Assembly (NCBI RefSeq): GCF_050947335.1
Contig: NC_134993.1
Location: 16,740,001 to 16,804,000, forward strand
From: Megachile rotundata
Taxonomy: Eukaryota; Arthropoda; Insecta; Hymenoptera; Megachilidae
Direction: 5' to 3'
Length of the DNA: 64,000 bases
Shown here: piece by piece, positions 51,422 through 63,000 of the stretch
How positions within the stretch are numbered: the stretch's first letter is position 1
Layout of the letters: each line of letters begins with the position of its first letter
Program-made: the position numbers and the translations under genes
The notes under the pieces: model-generated
Database searches by the model: none
The model's input: only the letters and a program-made list of their open reading frames with translations
Told to the model about the DNA's origin: nothing

Positions 51422-54036
51422 AGCACCGGAACGGCGAGACGGTCTTTGCGAGCGTTTCCGCAAAGAGGTTCAATTGATTGCGCACAAAACCACAGCTCGG
51501 TACAAACACATTGTGGTCCTTCGACGCTTTGCGATCAAACGATCGGCCAGCTGGGATCTTCTGAAACACTTCTGAAACTCCTACGACAGAAATATTATAA
51601 AGAACTCTTTGTGAATTTTTATTTGGAAAACTAGTTGCTTGTATGTAACCATTCGCGTATTCTCGAGAAAGAACACGATAAAAGTGGATGGTAGTTTGTA
51701 TTTTTGTCAGATGAACTTGATATTCAAGGTTAGATCTTTAACGTCTGATGGAAGCTGTGCGAACGGTCCAAATATGAATTCAGGAAGGATTGTATTTCTT
51801 TTTCTTTGAAATGCCCTGAACATTTCGATCTGTCAATTTTCACTTGGTGGTAGATGATTATTGGCGAACGCTCGACCAATTCGTAGAATTAATATTTAAA
51901 TGTCATCATTGTTGGACTCTGTCGCCTACACGCTATAGAGGAATCACGTACAACCGCGTGCAACGTGGGTTTCCTTCGGATCACGCCTGAAGATTCGAAA
52001 ACGGCACGATGGTATCGAACATATTCTCTCTAGGAGGTCATGACTGTCAACGGACATTAACCTAAAGAAGCCTATGCTGCACTCGCCTGTACACGTATAT
52101 TTCGTCTCCCCAGATCGACATCAAATTCTGTTAGATTAATTAACTGAATTAGCTGGATCAATTTGCGCGACAAAGTCGCCGTACACGGAGTGTTTTTGAA
52201 TCTTTTACAGCTTTTCAGTCGATCTAGACGACCATTCGGATACCTCGTCTGGGGAATAAATGAAAAACTTCAAGTTAGACTTAATATTAGCTACGTTATA
52301 ACGCAGTGTGTACAAGTAATCTGGAAATGTAACTACCTTTTTGCTCCGTTAGATCATTTTTTCTGAGCCTCTTGTTCGAGAAACGACATTTATATTTAAA
52401 TACTTTTTGACTATCACACTCTTTACACTGTCTCAATATTTACAAAAATTCAAATCAATTTCTTACATATCTGTCTTACTGTAATCGACAGCCATTTTGT
52501 ACTATGAATACTAACAGAAAACGGACGTGTTCAGTTATTTTCCTTGAGCTTTAAACTTCGACAACGACGGGCTGGCCTAGTTTATTCGATACTTGCACCG
52601 TTTACATTTTGATAGGAGGAATGCGCATGCATTAATGTACACGCAGTAACGATGTACATTGTTACTATAAACATTAAACTGTACCTACATTATGTAGAAG
52701 AGATCGTTTCTCGAGCAAGAAGATGAGATACCGTACGACAGAGGCACCTAGATATTATACGTGTAATTTAACGATCGTAAACTCCATCGATTTCGAAGGA
52801 AATCGAGACTCGAAACACATGAAAGTATTATAGTATCGAGCGTCGAGCGATAACGAAAGAAGTAGCAAAAGATGCGATCGTATCGTCCACGATCGAAGAT
52901 CGGGAATCGATCGAGTCAATCTGAAACATAATACAGTACCTGCCTACATATATGTATGTACATTTGTCTCTTCGAGATACAATACTTGTTACCGAAGATA
53001 CTCAAGGTTCTTTTGTACCTCGCGGCAAGAACACGAGAGACACGTCACGATCGCGAACGGAGGAGTCCAGGAAGATTTTTGCAATGCCAAATATGTTTTT
53101 TCTATCGACGGGATGCCGTCTTCTTTTTTACGAACCGTGCGCGATTCTATCTTCTTACGACGCGAAACGGTTGTTTGAAACGTCGAGAAACTTTTCGCTA
53201 TTCCTTCGCTACGATCACATTTCGAGTCCTAAAGTTACAAATATTTCAGATTCTAATGTTAAGAAAAAATAAGGAGGATTTCTCGTCGAGGCAAACAAGC
53301 GATCGCGCTAATTACACGATTTTCACGATCATTTTCACGCATATACGTTTCACTCGTTTCATTTCACGATTAATCAAAATCTTTATAAAGGTTACGTATG
53401 TGTGTGCGCAGAAGCGAACTGAAAAGGTGTCATGGAAAGATGAAAATGAAAAAATAAAATGAAAACGCGAGATGTATAGTATTTTTCGCACCGCGGACTT
53501 GTCATTAACGTTGTCGTCGGACCCACAAACGATACAAATTATAAAGATTATTATTATTATTCTCTGTAATGTGTAATATATAACTTGTAATACTCGTAAT
53601 ATATTGTAATAATCGTATCGAAACATTTATATTATTACGTAACTATGTGATGATTGTATATTGGAACGGCGAAATGTAGAACGATGTATTTAATTGCTCG
53701 AGCGAATTTTCTGTGCGTTAAGTCAAATATATTTTAATGTCGCACGATAATCCGACGATGAAATTAATCCAGCCGTATCTTGACACCTCTAAGATCATCA
53801 GAGATTTTAACGACTTAACGCTGATACAACCAACACGAACTTTGGAATTTCTGTATTTTTGAACAGCGTTAAAACGAAAGAGAAGACCGTAAAACTGCAA
53901 TTAGACCTGTTATAAAGAAAAGTGTGTAAACATTGTCTTTCGTCGTTGTTGCAAATCATCAATTGCCTCGCAACGAGACCATATACGTACCGTCGTAGGA
54001 CACAGATTCTAGGATAAGCTGCAGTTTCGAAACATG

Positions 54037-54068
54037 ACACACACACAAACACACACACACACACACAC
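54037..54068. repeat. AC dinucleotide microsatellite
   Basis: (AC)n with one AAAC interruption. It gives a false poly-Val/Cys frame on the - strand. Confidence 0.9.
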
Positions 54069-54258
54069 GATTGAAGAAATTTGCTTTTTCGTTTTGGACA
54101 CGTGCGATCTCGCAGCCTGAGCAGCGCGTGTATGTATGTCATTTATTCCGCGTATGTGTACGTTGTATAGACAGCAAAAGGAACGATCGTCCTGCAAACG
54201 ACAAGTTCCATAGAGAACGTTGACTGTAAAACTCGATGTATTCTGGTAAGTTCGCACC

Positions 54259-54264
54259 AATAAA
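54259..54264 (+). terminator. Candidate poly-A signal
   Basis: AATAAA followed by TATTGTCCGTTTG, a GT-rich context typical of cleavage sites. It is the best-placed distal signal for the PPxY/CaaX transcript. Confidence 0.35.
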
Positions 54265-54300
54265 AACAAGATGGCCTAAACTATTATTGTCCGTTTGATT

Positions 54301-55630
54301 CTTTACACTATTTTACATGTTTAAGTTTTTCATGTCCGTTATCGAAAAGATCTTTTCCTGCGCCTGTTCGTATGCAACCGGTTCCACTTGCATGACGTTG
54401 CTTATGCTCGTAATCAGGAGCTGGTAGATAATTTTCTAGAGATAAAAGAAGCGATTACGTAGAGTCAGATAACGTAGCTATTCTCGTGTCTTAAATTGCG
54501 ATAAAAATGAAAATTGCACCAATTTTAAAATTATAATAAACGAACGAGGAAATAATCATTGAGTTTCTGATATTTAATCCGTCCGGTGTTTGGAGCAAAT
54601 ATGTTGTAATCGAAAACAAGGTTATTAGATAACTTTATTGCGGTTCTGGTTTTACGATACGAAGCCACGAATATATGCAACCAGTTTGCTCGAGCAGCGT
54701 GAACGCTGATTGATCGTACCATTTAAAGCCGTAACCTTGCTCCTTTCCAGCAATTTGTACCGTTGCATCTGACGTTAGCTCGCGGTAATAATTCTCTGTG
54801 CGTTCTTTTGTGCCACGATTCGATCGCGGTCGATGTAAACGTCGGCCAACAGAAGATCCGTTGCGCAACAACGTTTGCGCGATCTACACTTTCAGCAGAA
54901 TATTCTCATTCAAATCAACTATTCTCGATCCATATTTTCGATCATGAATCGATACATACGTGACTCAGCATTAGATTTCCGTTCATTAAAATTTCTACCG
55001 TCTATAACTTTTCATAGCGCTTCACGAAACAAAATAGGAGTCGAGATGGCTATGCACAAATATTTAATGCGTTAATTATTAAAAATCGAATCGAATTCCA
55101 AGGACGATAATTCTCCGAGGAGATGGTGAATCTAACAGGTGGTCGTGACGATTTCGCGCCGCTCAATTCGACGCGCCATTATCACTCGCGTCCTTGGTGT
55201 AAATTTCTGCAAAACCTGCATTCCGGTTTTTTCCCGGATGATAAATAAACGAACACCGTTTTGTTGTCCGTTACAAGTCCGGGTTCTGGGCGATGACGAC
55301 ACGCTACGACGATTATGCGCGCGTGTGCGAAACATATGTCACACGTGTGCTCTTTGATCCGTTTTTTACCAGCTACGTTACGCTCTTTTACATTCTTTAA
55401 AAATATTATCTGTAGGTAATTATTCTAGATCGAGAAGGGAAAGTAATATTGCACCGATTGACAAGGTTTCGGCGTTTTAAATTCAATTACTTTACAATTT
55501 GATTATTTAGGATACTCGAAGTCAAGTATTAGGATATTTAAAATTAAGGAACGCGATGTTTGATATTTTCGTAACTTTTAGCCTTACTCGATTAGCCAAT
55601 TAGCCCCCTTCGTCTGGTCTCATTAATCAA
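54301..55630. other. Non-coding stretch, no gene recognised
   Basis: Only short frames overlap here; no motif was recognised. A TGTT-rich and AT-rich spacer. Confidence 0.4.
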
Positions 55631-55639
55631 AGCAACTTA

Positions 55640-55960
55640 ACGCATCCTCTCTCATTAAACTTACTCGTCCTCTCTCTCTTTCTCTCTCTGCCTCTCTCTC
55701 TGTCGTTCATTATTTCTCCATCCTTGTCCAGTGAACGCGCACCGTACACACAGTCGTTCCCTCTCTTCTCGACATTCTCTCCCTGAGCGTTCGTCCATCC
55801 GCTCGTCTCCTCTCGAAGCCAGTCAGCTCGGTATCGCATTATGCTACGGTCACAACGCTGGCTGGTGCATCCTACTCGTGACTGCAACCTCGACCATTCT
55901 ATACCTGGGATCGGTACAACGTGACCCAGCAACCTTTTGGCATGGTCGTTCGCTGGAAAA
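55640..55960 (+). promoter_or_regulatory. CT/GAGA-rich promoter candidate
   Basis: A long CT tract (55669-55702) reads GAGAGAGA on the other strand, the binding site of GAGA-type factors common in insect promoters. It is followed by GC-richer sequence and an ATG with a strong context at 55961. Function is inferred. Confidence 0.35.
55669..55702. repeat. CT (GAGA) microsatellite
   Basis: (CT)n with short interruptions, in the promoter candidate before 55961. Confidence 0.85.
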
Positions 55961-56007
55961 ATGGGAAAGTCCGCCAGCAAATTGAAACCACGAAGGAGCC
56001 AGAGTCA
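55961..56007 (+). CDS. Possible alternative first coding exon with an N-myristoylation-like start
   Basis: ATG in a strong context (AAAAATGGGA) opens MGKSASKLKPRRSQSQ. The MGxxxSK start is the classic N-myristoylation signal and recalls the start of neuronal calcium sensors (MGK-x-x-SKLK). A GTGTCG donor-like site would end the exon in phase 2, which fits the acceptor at 62603 of the SH2 gene, so this could be an alternative N-terminus of that gene. The donor is weak, there are no EF hands nearby, and the frame stops at 36 codons if unspliced. Confidence 0.25.
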
Positions 56008-56009
56008 GT

Positions 56010-58330
56010 GTCGCATCTTTCCCTCCCTTTTTTCATTCATCTACGTTTTACACGTTTTCCGTCTTTCGTGAATTACGTTTCGCTCGGATTCTTTCACGAT
56101 AATCTTACGATAAATGTATGGCGAAGTTTTATGATTTTTGCGTGGGTCGAAGTGTACAGTGGTGAATGCGGACACGCGACACGATCGACGAATGATACGT
56201 TCGATGAAAGGTGAAAGGTGAGTAATGAGCCGCAATGATTCAGGGAACACGTGCTGCTGGCTGCAACATTTACCACAGGCGTTCACGAGTGAAATTACCG
56301 GAGTACGATGGTTCGTGGTGGTTCGAACGATTTCTTCTTGTTTCCTTCTCTGTCAATTGGAACATCGAAAAAATCTGTGATTTCGAGGATTCGCGTGACG
56401 CGATGTAATTAACGAATCGTTTAATCGATGCGTAATCCGATCGATCGATACCATCATACAGCCAAGGAACATTTGTTCATACATCATATAAAGTGACGTG
56501 TTATCGATGGTGCAACGTGGTGATTCTGAGAAGATAAGTTAAAAATATCAAATAACATCCTGTTTTTTGATCGGTTAAACGCTTTAACCGGTCGATTCCG
56601 TGCCAAAGTATCCAAAAAATGCGGAGCGATCAAAGTACCGTATTTAAGTCTCTCTAAAATTGGAGACAGAATTTTTTTTACATTTCTTGGGAATCCTGCG
56701 TTTCGAAACATTCGGTCGTCGAAAGTTTCGTTCTTGTATACCTGTGTCTAAATTCTCGGTAACATAGTGAACCGTGTATATATGAAATTGGGATTCCAGT
56801 CACGAGGAAAGCGTGCATATAATTATGTAGCGAGAGAGGAAGCGCACGTGAATAAAAGATCCCCCTTTTTTCTAACAATATACATACTTCCACCTTTTGA
56901 TGCCGGCGATTATCGTACTTCTTTTAGGGAACACGTCAACGTGTTCGAGTGTTTCTATAAAAATATTGTGCAGTTCCTTTTCAATAACTTTCTTCGATAA
57001 AAATGACAATGAAATTTTTTTCTAATCGAAATGTAATGGAACAGTATTTACACGTTTTGGTACTGTTATTCAGATATATTCTTTGTAGCGTATTTTATGA
57101 TATAGTTAAAATTCAGAGCATTCGAGAGAGGACAAAAGAGATCAGCGTTGAAAAATTGTTCGCGTATCTGGGTCATGTAACGAGAAACATCTTATTTGCA
57201 TCCTCCTACTGCATGAAATTCTATGCTCGCGGTTCGCAACGTTGATGAAAAATTGATGAAGCTGCAACAGGTGATTCCGCTCTTCCTACTACTGTCTCCG
57301 TCGATCTGTTTAATTACTCGTCGATTAATACGATTTTATTATTACATAATTACAAGTTCATTCAAACGAATCGAAGCGAATAAAGATTTAATTTGAGCCT
57401 GCTGCTATTTTATAATGCGCGACGATGCAACAGCGAATATACATATTTATTTACGTATTAATGAACCAATATAGCATCGTGATCGATAAATAAACAAATT
57501 ATTTCTAATTACATCTATAAATCCTAACGGAAAGCGAAGAAATAAGAGAGAAATTGGCCAACATCGATGTGTTAGCAGCGATTAATGCATACATAAATAT
57601 CGTATCGGAAAATAAATTTTTCTCGAACGTAGATTACAACCGTAATCGAGTTAAATGTCAGGAGGAAATATTGTGGCAGCGGAGGAACATTTAATTCGTG
57701 GTGAAAAACGAGGTCTGTAGCGGCTGTTTGGCTCGATAGTAGCTCACGAAACGTTGCATAGTTATCTCGGTAAACGTCGCGCTTATCAGTGTCGCCAGGT
57801 ATTACGTGGAGCGAACGAGCGACGCAAAACACACCTGCATTCCAACGTTCGCTTTTTCGAACAAGCTCGAGACAAAGACAGACTATGTTCTCTTTCTTCC
57901 GTCTACAAGGGTCCTCGTTGTCCTGTCAAGACCTCTCTTCTCGCCACGAGTGTCCTTTCCTTTCTTCTCGACTGGGCGCATCGACGACCCTCGAAATTAG
58001 TTACAGAGAAACTTTGGAAAAGGGCAACCCGATACCGAAGGTATTCTAGAGAGCAGATTTCCAAGAAAATATGTCAACGTTCGTTAGACCGATGCACTTT
58101 CCTGCCTCTGCTAATTTCGAAATTTTCAAACCTAGGGCTCCCGGTATTTCAGAAGTTTCCTGCGCGGAAATTTACGTGTTTATGAATATAGGAAGGTGAC
58201 GCGAAAAAATCCATACGCGAGACGGACTTGATCAGGTTCGAAGCGTAGAAAAGTCAGCTCGCATGTTCGAGCGAAAAATCGTAAAGTTTCAGTGGGGAAC
58301 GAGTGCCGGTGTTCGCCAGTGGAAAGGATC
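56010..58330. other. Presumed intron, no gene recognised
   Basis: AT-rich. The frames at 57754-58185 show no motif. A GGAATTTGG-type repeat fragment lies near 58115-58165. Confidence 0.4.
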
Positions 58331-58958
58331 GAGAACAGGTTTATATCCGCGCGTGTGAACGAAGCGAAAGCGAGCTCAGTTTCTGATCGGCTATTCCGAA
58401 GATCCGCGCGTGATCCGCACGAAACTGCCGCGAATCCACCGAAATAAGGAACACTTTTCGACTCTGCGATAGCGTATAAGATAACTGTTAAACGGTCGTC
58501 CAGATCGTACGATTGAGATAATTGGAAAATTGTGAGAGGTACCAGGAGAGGCTAGTTCGGAGCGTGGGTCGTTCGCGCTGCACCTGTGGTCGCGAAAGCG
58601 TGAATGAAGCTGTGATTCCAGTTCAAATTCCATCGAATCACGATACGTTAAGTAACATTTCGGTTTTCGATCTAGAAAAACATTTTTGATCGCGTAAATC
58701 TAAAAGTTCTTGACTTTTAGTACATTTTTAATCGAATCGCTGTTATGTACGAGTGACCAGTGATACGTGATAAGTGATTTCTTAGCGCAGCGTGTAAATG
58801 GAAGGCATATTCTTTGAATATCTTACCGCTCTGAGTTACCAAAAGATCTGACAAGGTACTTGCAAGTAGTCAGATTGCTTCCGAAGGATTAAAATGGCCG
58901 AAGCGATGAAGCAGCTTCGACAAGAAGAATCTTTCGCCCCTATCAGGACCACGTAGCG
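58330..58958 (+). other. Possible alternative first exon of the SH2 gene
   Basis: A GC-richer, 5'-UTR-like stretch leads to an ATG at 58894 in an excellent context (AAAATGGCC). The frame reads MAEAMKQLRQEESFAPIRTT and then stops. A donor-like AC/GTAGCG just before the stop would end in phase 2, matching the exon at 62604. NSP-family genes are known to use several N-termini, which fits, but only sequence context supports it here. Confidence 0.3.
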
Positions 58959-59825
58959 AGCAGAATCTGGTCAGCAAAAGCGAAACGCGATCGGAACGTG
59001 TCAGCACGAGCGTTTCGTCGAAGCGAATGCGTCAAGCGGAGTGGCCGATAAAAGGCATTCGCTGCATCGTTCGCGGACAAGATTAAATGAAATAAAAGCG
59101 TATAAAAGAGAAGTGTACGATACGAAGGGCCGATGGTATTCGTGCTCGCGATAACTGCTATTGGCCGACGCGATTGCAAACGCTTTCGATCGGATAGTCC
59201 GAATCGCGAGTCGCACGCGCGAACAAATTACTCGCTTGAAAATTGTACGTACGTATCTATGTAATCGACGAACGGTCTCGTGACGCAATCGGCACGATTC
59301 AGCGCGCTGATTGAGATGATCGTGAGCGACAAGGATCGCGCGCAGAAAAGTACCGGCATGCGTGAGTATGCTGACAAGGATGAACATTACAATTAATCGT
59401 GCCGAATGTATTTTATGAAACACGATTCGGCTTCGATAACGTTCGACGCGATTCAAATAATCGATGACAGTTCCAGCTGTCCCCATATCATATAGACTCC
59501 ACATTTTAATTTACGACTACGCTATATCTACTCGTTCAACTGTATCCCACTCGCTCGTTTCGCGATCTTTTTACAATTCTTAATTCACGATCGTAAATGT
59601 GAACTGCTGTACACGCAAATCATAAAAATCGCCTAGTTGATCAATTCCGTTCAATTTAAGGCATCTACGAAGGTTGATTCGTACGATTAGCGATTAGAAG
59701 CAGAAGTCAATCGATTTGGCTCTCTGATATATTTCAAGCGATATACTTAGATCGAGTCCGAACATTCACGAAAGATAATTTGATGGCTATAATAAGGTGG
59801 TAACTGATGCGATAATATTCCACAG

Positions 59826-60048
59826 GCATAGCATGGAGCTTCCGGTTTCCATCTATGGGCACCCTGCAAAATCTAGGCGCCAGTGGTCGTCGTCGGAAGA
59901 AGAACGGCATATCCTCTTCGGCATCTTGTAAGGATCTCTGTCAGAAACGACACACGGTCCACCTACAGCCGGAAGTTATTATTCAGAAGGAACCCTCTCT
60001 ACTCGTTACCCCTCCATCACCGGATCAATCCAGCGAGGAAATTAGAAG
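59826..60048 (+). CDS. BCAR3: SH2 gene exon a (contains MGTLQNLG start)
   Basis: The acceptor ATTCCACAG ends at 59825 and the donor is GTAACT. The frame is open from the acceptor (GC/ATA GCA TGG ...), so residues IAWSFRFPS may precede the ATG at 59855, whose context is weak. An ATG at 59838 is in another frame and stops after 32 codons. The exon ends in phase 2. The phrase MGTL followed by a basic run recalls the BCAR3 N-terminal linker. Confidence 0.6.
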
Positions 60049-63000
60049 GTAACTTACCCCTGTGCCGATTGCAGGTTTTATTTTATAGAATTATTATTTA
60101 ATAACGAATTAAAAATACTTGCATGGTATTGTCGTACGCGAGCGAAGTCTACTTCTAATCGTAATCGATTCTATGGCAGTAAATCATGAAAATGTAGGAC
60201 CTAGGATCTCGTACCCAAAACCCGAAGGCTTGAACTAATAGACCCTCGAGTAAAATACAACATAGTAAAACCCTTAAAAAGAATCCTGGCAGGACTTTTT
60301 CTAAGGAGCGTAGCCGAGGTTCTTACGTTGTAACTTATGAATTAGCCTGCTGCAGGATATACCGAGGTGTATAGTACCGGTTACGAGAACATAATGGAGC
60401 CGGCAGGTCCTGAACCGGTTTTCCTCGATCTTTGCCTTCTCCCGTGACGTTCTCCCGCGGCCAACTAGCCGGGGAATCCCATAACGGAAGGACAGGACAA
60501 TGAGGGAAACTGTAAACGTTCCCTTCTAAACATCTAGCTGTTTCGTAATCCCTTTGAAAATCTCGACCGATGTTCCTCTCGACCCTTTCTTCGTATCGGC
60601 ACTTGTCCGAGCGTCTACCGCTGCGATCAAAGTGACTATCCAAATCCCGAATCAATCTGAATCGTTCCAGACAAGTCGTCTATGCACTCCTCAGAAAAAA
60701 TAATACTCTCAATTTCAAAATCTCTAGAATTCCCGAAATAATTCGCCAAAGATGGAATCTCTTCAACGACCTTGAAAGGCCAAAGTCGTTAATCTGAAAC
60801 GGACCATAACCTACCGCGTTCGCTATCAATTTTCCGGCCTCTTCCTATATTTAGCCTACAACCAGTCACCGTTGCAAATTGCAGTTCGTCGTACGAATGA
60901 CGAAAACGATTTTCAGCCATTGCTTTATAAATAGATAACGAGGGTGGTCGAAACTCGCGAACGATTCGTAGAACTTTCTGACGCGTTTTATCTTACGGAG
61001 CGTATCGAGTAAAATAATTCCTCAGGCATACGATTATAATAGATTAGAACCGGGGAGTGGTTTAAGATTAACAAATTTGAAGTCATTTTGGCGACAAGGT
61101 TATTGAAACGGGGGACCTTGATTCTTATCAGAAAGCGATACAGCTTGTAGAACAGTATCAGATAATCGATATTAGAATCGTGGAGGAGATAACGAACATT
61201 TGTCGAACAACTAACTCGACAAATTTCAGAAGCAACCACCGAACGAATTACGGGAGTACAATTTACGGTCTCGCTATTTCAAGTTCTGAACTATACTCGT
61301 TTAACGTTAATCGTTTGGAAATATGTTCTTCCCTTGATCCTGACTATTCGAAACTGTAATAACGACGCAACATTTCTAAAGTTTTCTCATTCAGGATCGA
61401 ATTATTATTCGTGTCATGGATATGCCCGCCATAAGACTCTATCATAACGTAGACTGCGACTCTACTTTCAACTTTATTCAACTTTATCGATCATTCGTGG
61501 CTACCCCACACGTTATCGCCCTCCTCCCGCATTCTTATATCATCATCGAACAATGCCGGCTCTTTTCTTCGCCGAATGTAAACAAAACGACCGCCACAGA
61601 TGCGTTTCCATGCGTTCCGGCCGCTTATCGAACGCCCTGTTCAACGCAGGCGCGCCACCACCCTCTCTGCAACCCCCCACTTCTCGAACAGATCAATAAC
61701 CCCCGATGTTATCGACTAGACCTCCACGGAACCCACTAAACTTTCAATCTTGGAAAACTGTAGCGAAGAACGATTCGAAAATCGAAAGAACATCCTGTGT
61801 CGTCGACTCGATGCCGAAGAGCACTCGTGAACCGACCAGACGCAGGCGTCGATCACGGAAAACGACTGGACGAGATGGATCTGTTGCAGTGACGTACTCT
61901 TTTGTAGTTTCTACACAATATTTTTCTTTTGGAAACAGCATCGTTAATAGAAGGAAGAATTATGATCGAAGTCACGTTGGTACTGGGGGTGGCAATTTAA
62001 AATGACATTTTAAAAACGTTTGCAACCAAAGAAGATATATTACCAGCGTAACAGTTGTTCAGTATTTAACAAATTTTCACGAGCACATACAAATAGAAAT
62101 AAAAATGCGGGTATCTGAATTACAAATATTTAGAGTTGATCTGTCTATACGATCCGTTGGAAAATAGCAAACGTGTAAATTTATTTGATTTTAAGATAAT
62201 GGTACCACGAAAAAGACTGAGCGAAAGCATACAGCTATAAAGACACTATGTTGCATACATTTAATGTTTTCCTTGGACTAAACACAGAAGTCGTCGTCCC
62301 TTTCTTCGAGTTCTATTAATAGTCGGTGGGGTGCCCCTCGATGGTCCTCCAAAAATACGGTCCTGTCCTCGCTTCGTGGCTTTCCACGCACATAGTTCAG
62401 TGGGGTGCGCGCGCTCGGCCCGTGAGCCGTGTGGCCAAACCCTATCTGTCCACGCTACTTATTTTCCTATTCGAACACATTCTATTTCCACGATTTCGCA
62501 AAGTCCGATATAAAACGGCTTGAAATTCGAAACGAAAGTGCGAAGGGTGATACGGTGGTCAAGATGTAAGGGATTCGCGTTAAAAGTTTGTTACTTTCGT
62601 TAGATTGTCGGAGGCGAAAACCGACGAGACGGAAGAGGAAGAGGTGGTGGACAGAAGGGAGGACCTGGACTCCTGTTTGGGCGAACCCGTTGCCAAAAGG
62701 GTTGACGACAACGACTACTCGAATCTACCCATGGTGAGTGAAGCTTTCATTAACCCTTTGCGATCTTTTCAATTTTCGGGAAGTTTCGTAAACTCTTGCG
62801 AGTAATAAGAACGAGCAAAGTACAATCGGTAACTTTCTTATTTAGTTTCTGTTTAAAGAGAAAAGTTGATTTTTGTCGAACATCCAACCAATTTTAATCA
62901 GATTAGGCACACGTTTGACCCATTTTTGTTTGAACATATTAATATCGCGATCGAGTCTTGAGTGAAACATGATACCAACTCGTTGCAAGAGGCTGATAAT

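Larger units (their letters stand above)
51422..54300 (+). other. 3' UTR and downstream DNA of the + strand PPxY/CaaX gene
   Basis: AT-rich with no supported gene; the 168-residue + frame at 52956-53462 is low-complexity and motif-free. AATAAA signals occur at 52255, 53453 and 54259, so the transcript could end at any of these. An AC microsatellite lies at 54037-54068. Confidence 0.4.

Noticed and set aside
52956..53462. 168-residue + frame after the PPxY gene
   Set aside because: Lys/Arg/Phe-rich, motif-free sequence in the presumed 3' UTR.
53807..54269. - strand frames with poly-Val/Cys stretches
   Set aside because: Produced by the AC microsatellite at 54037-54068.
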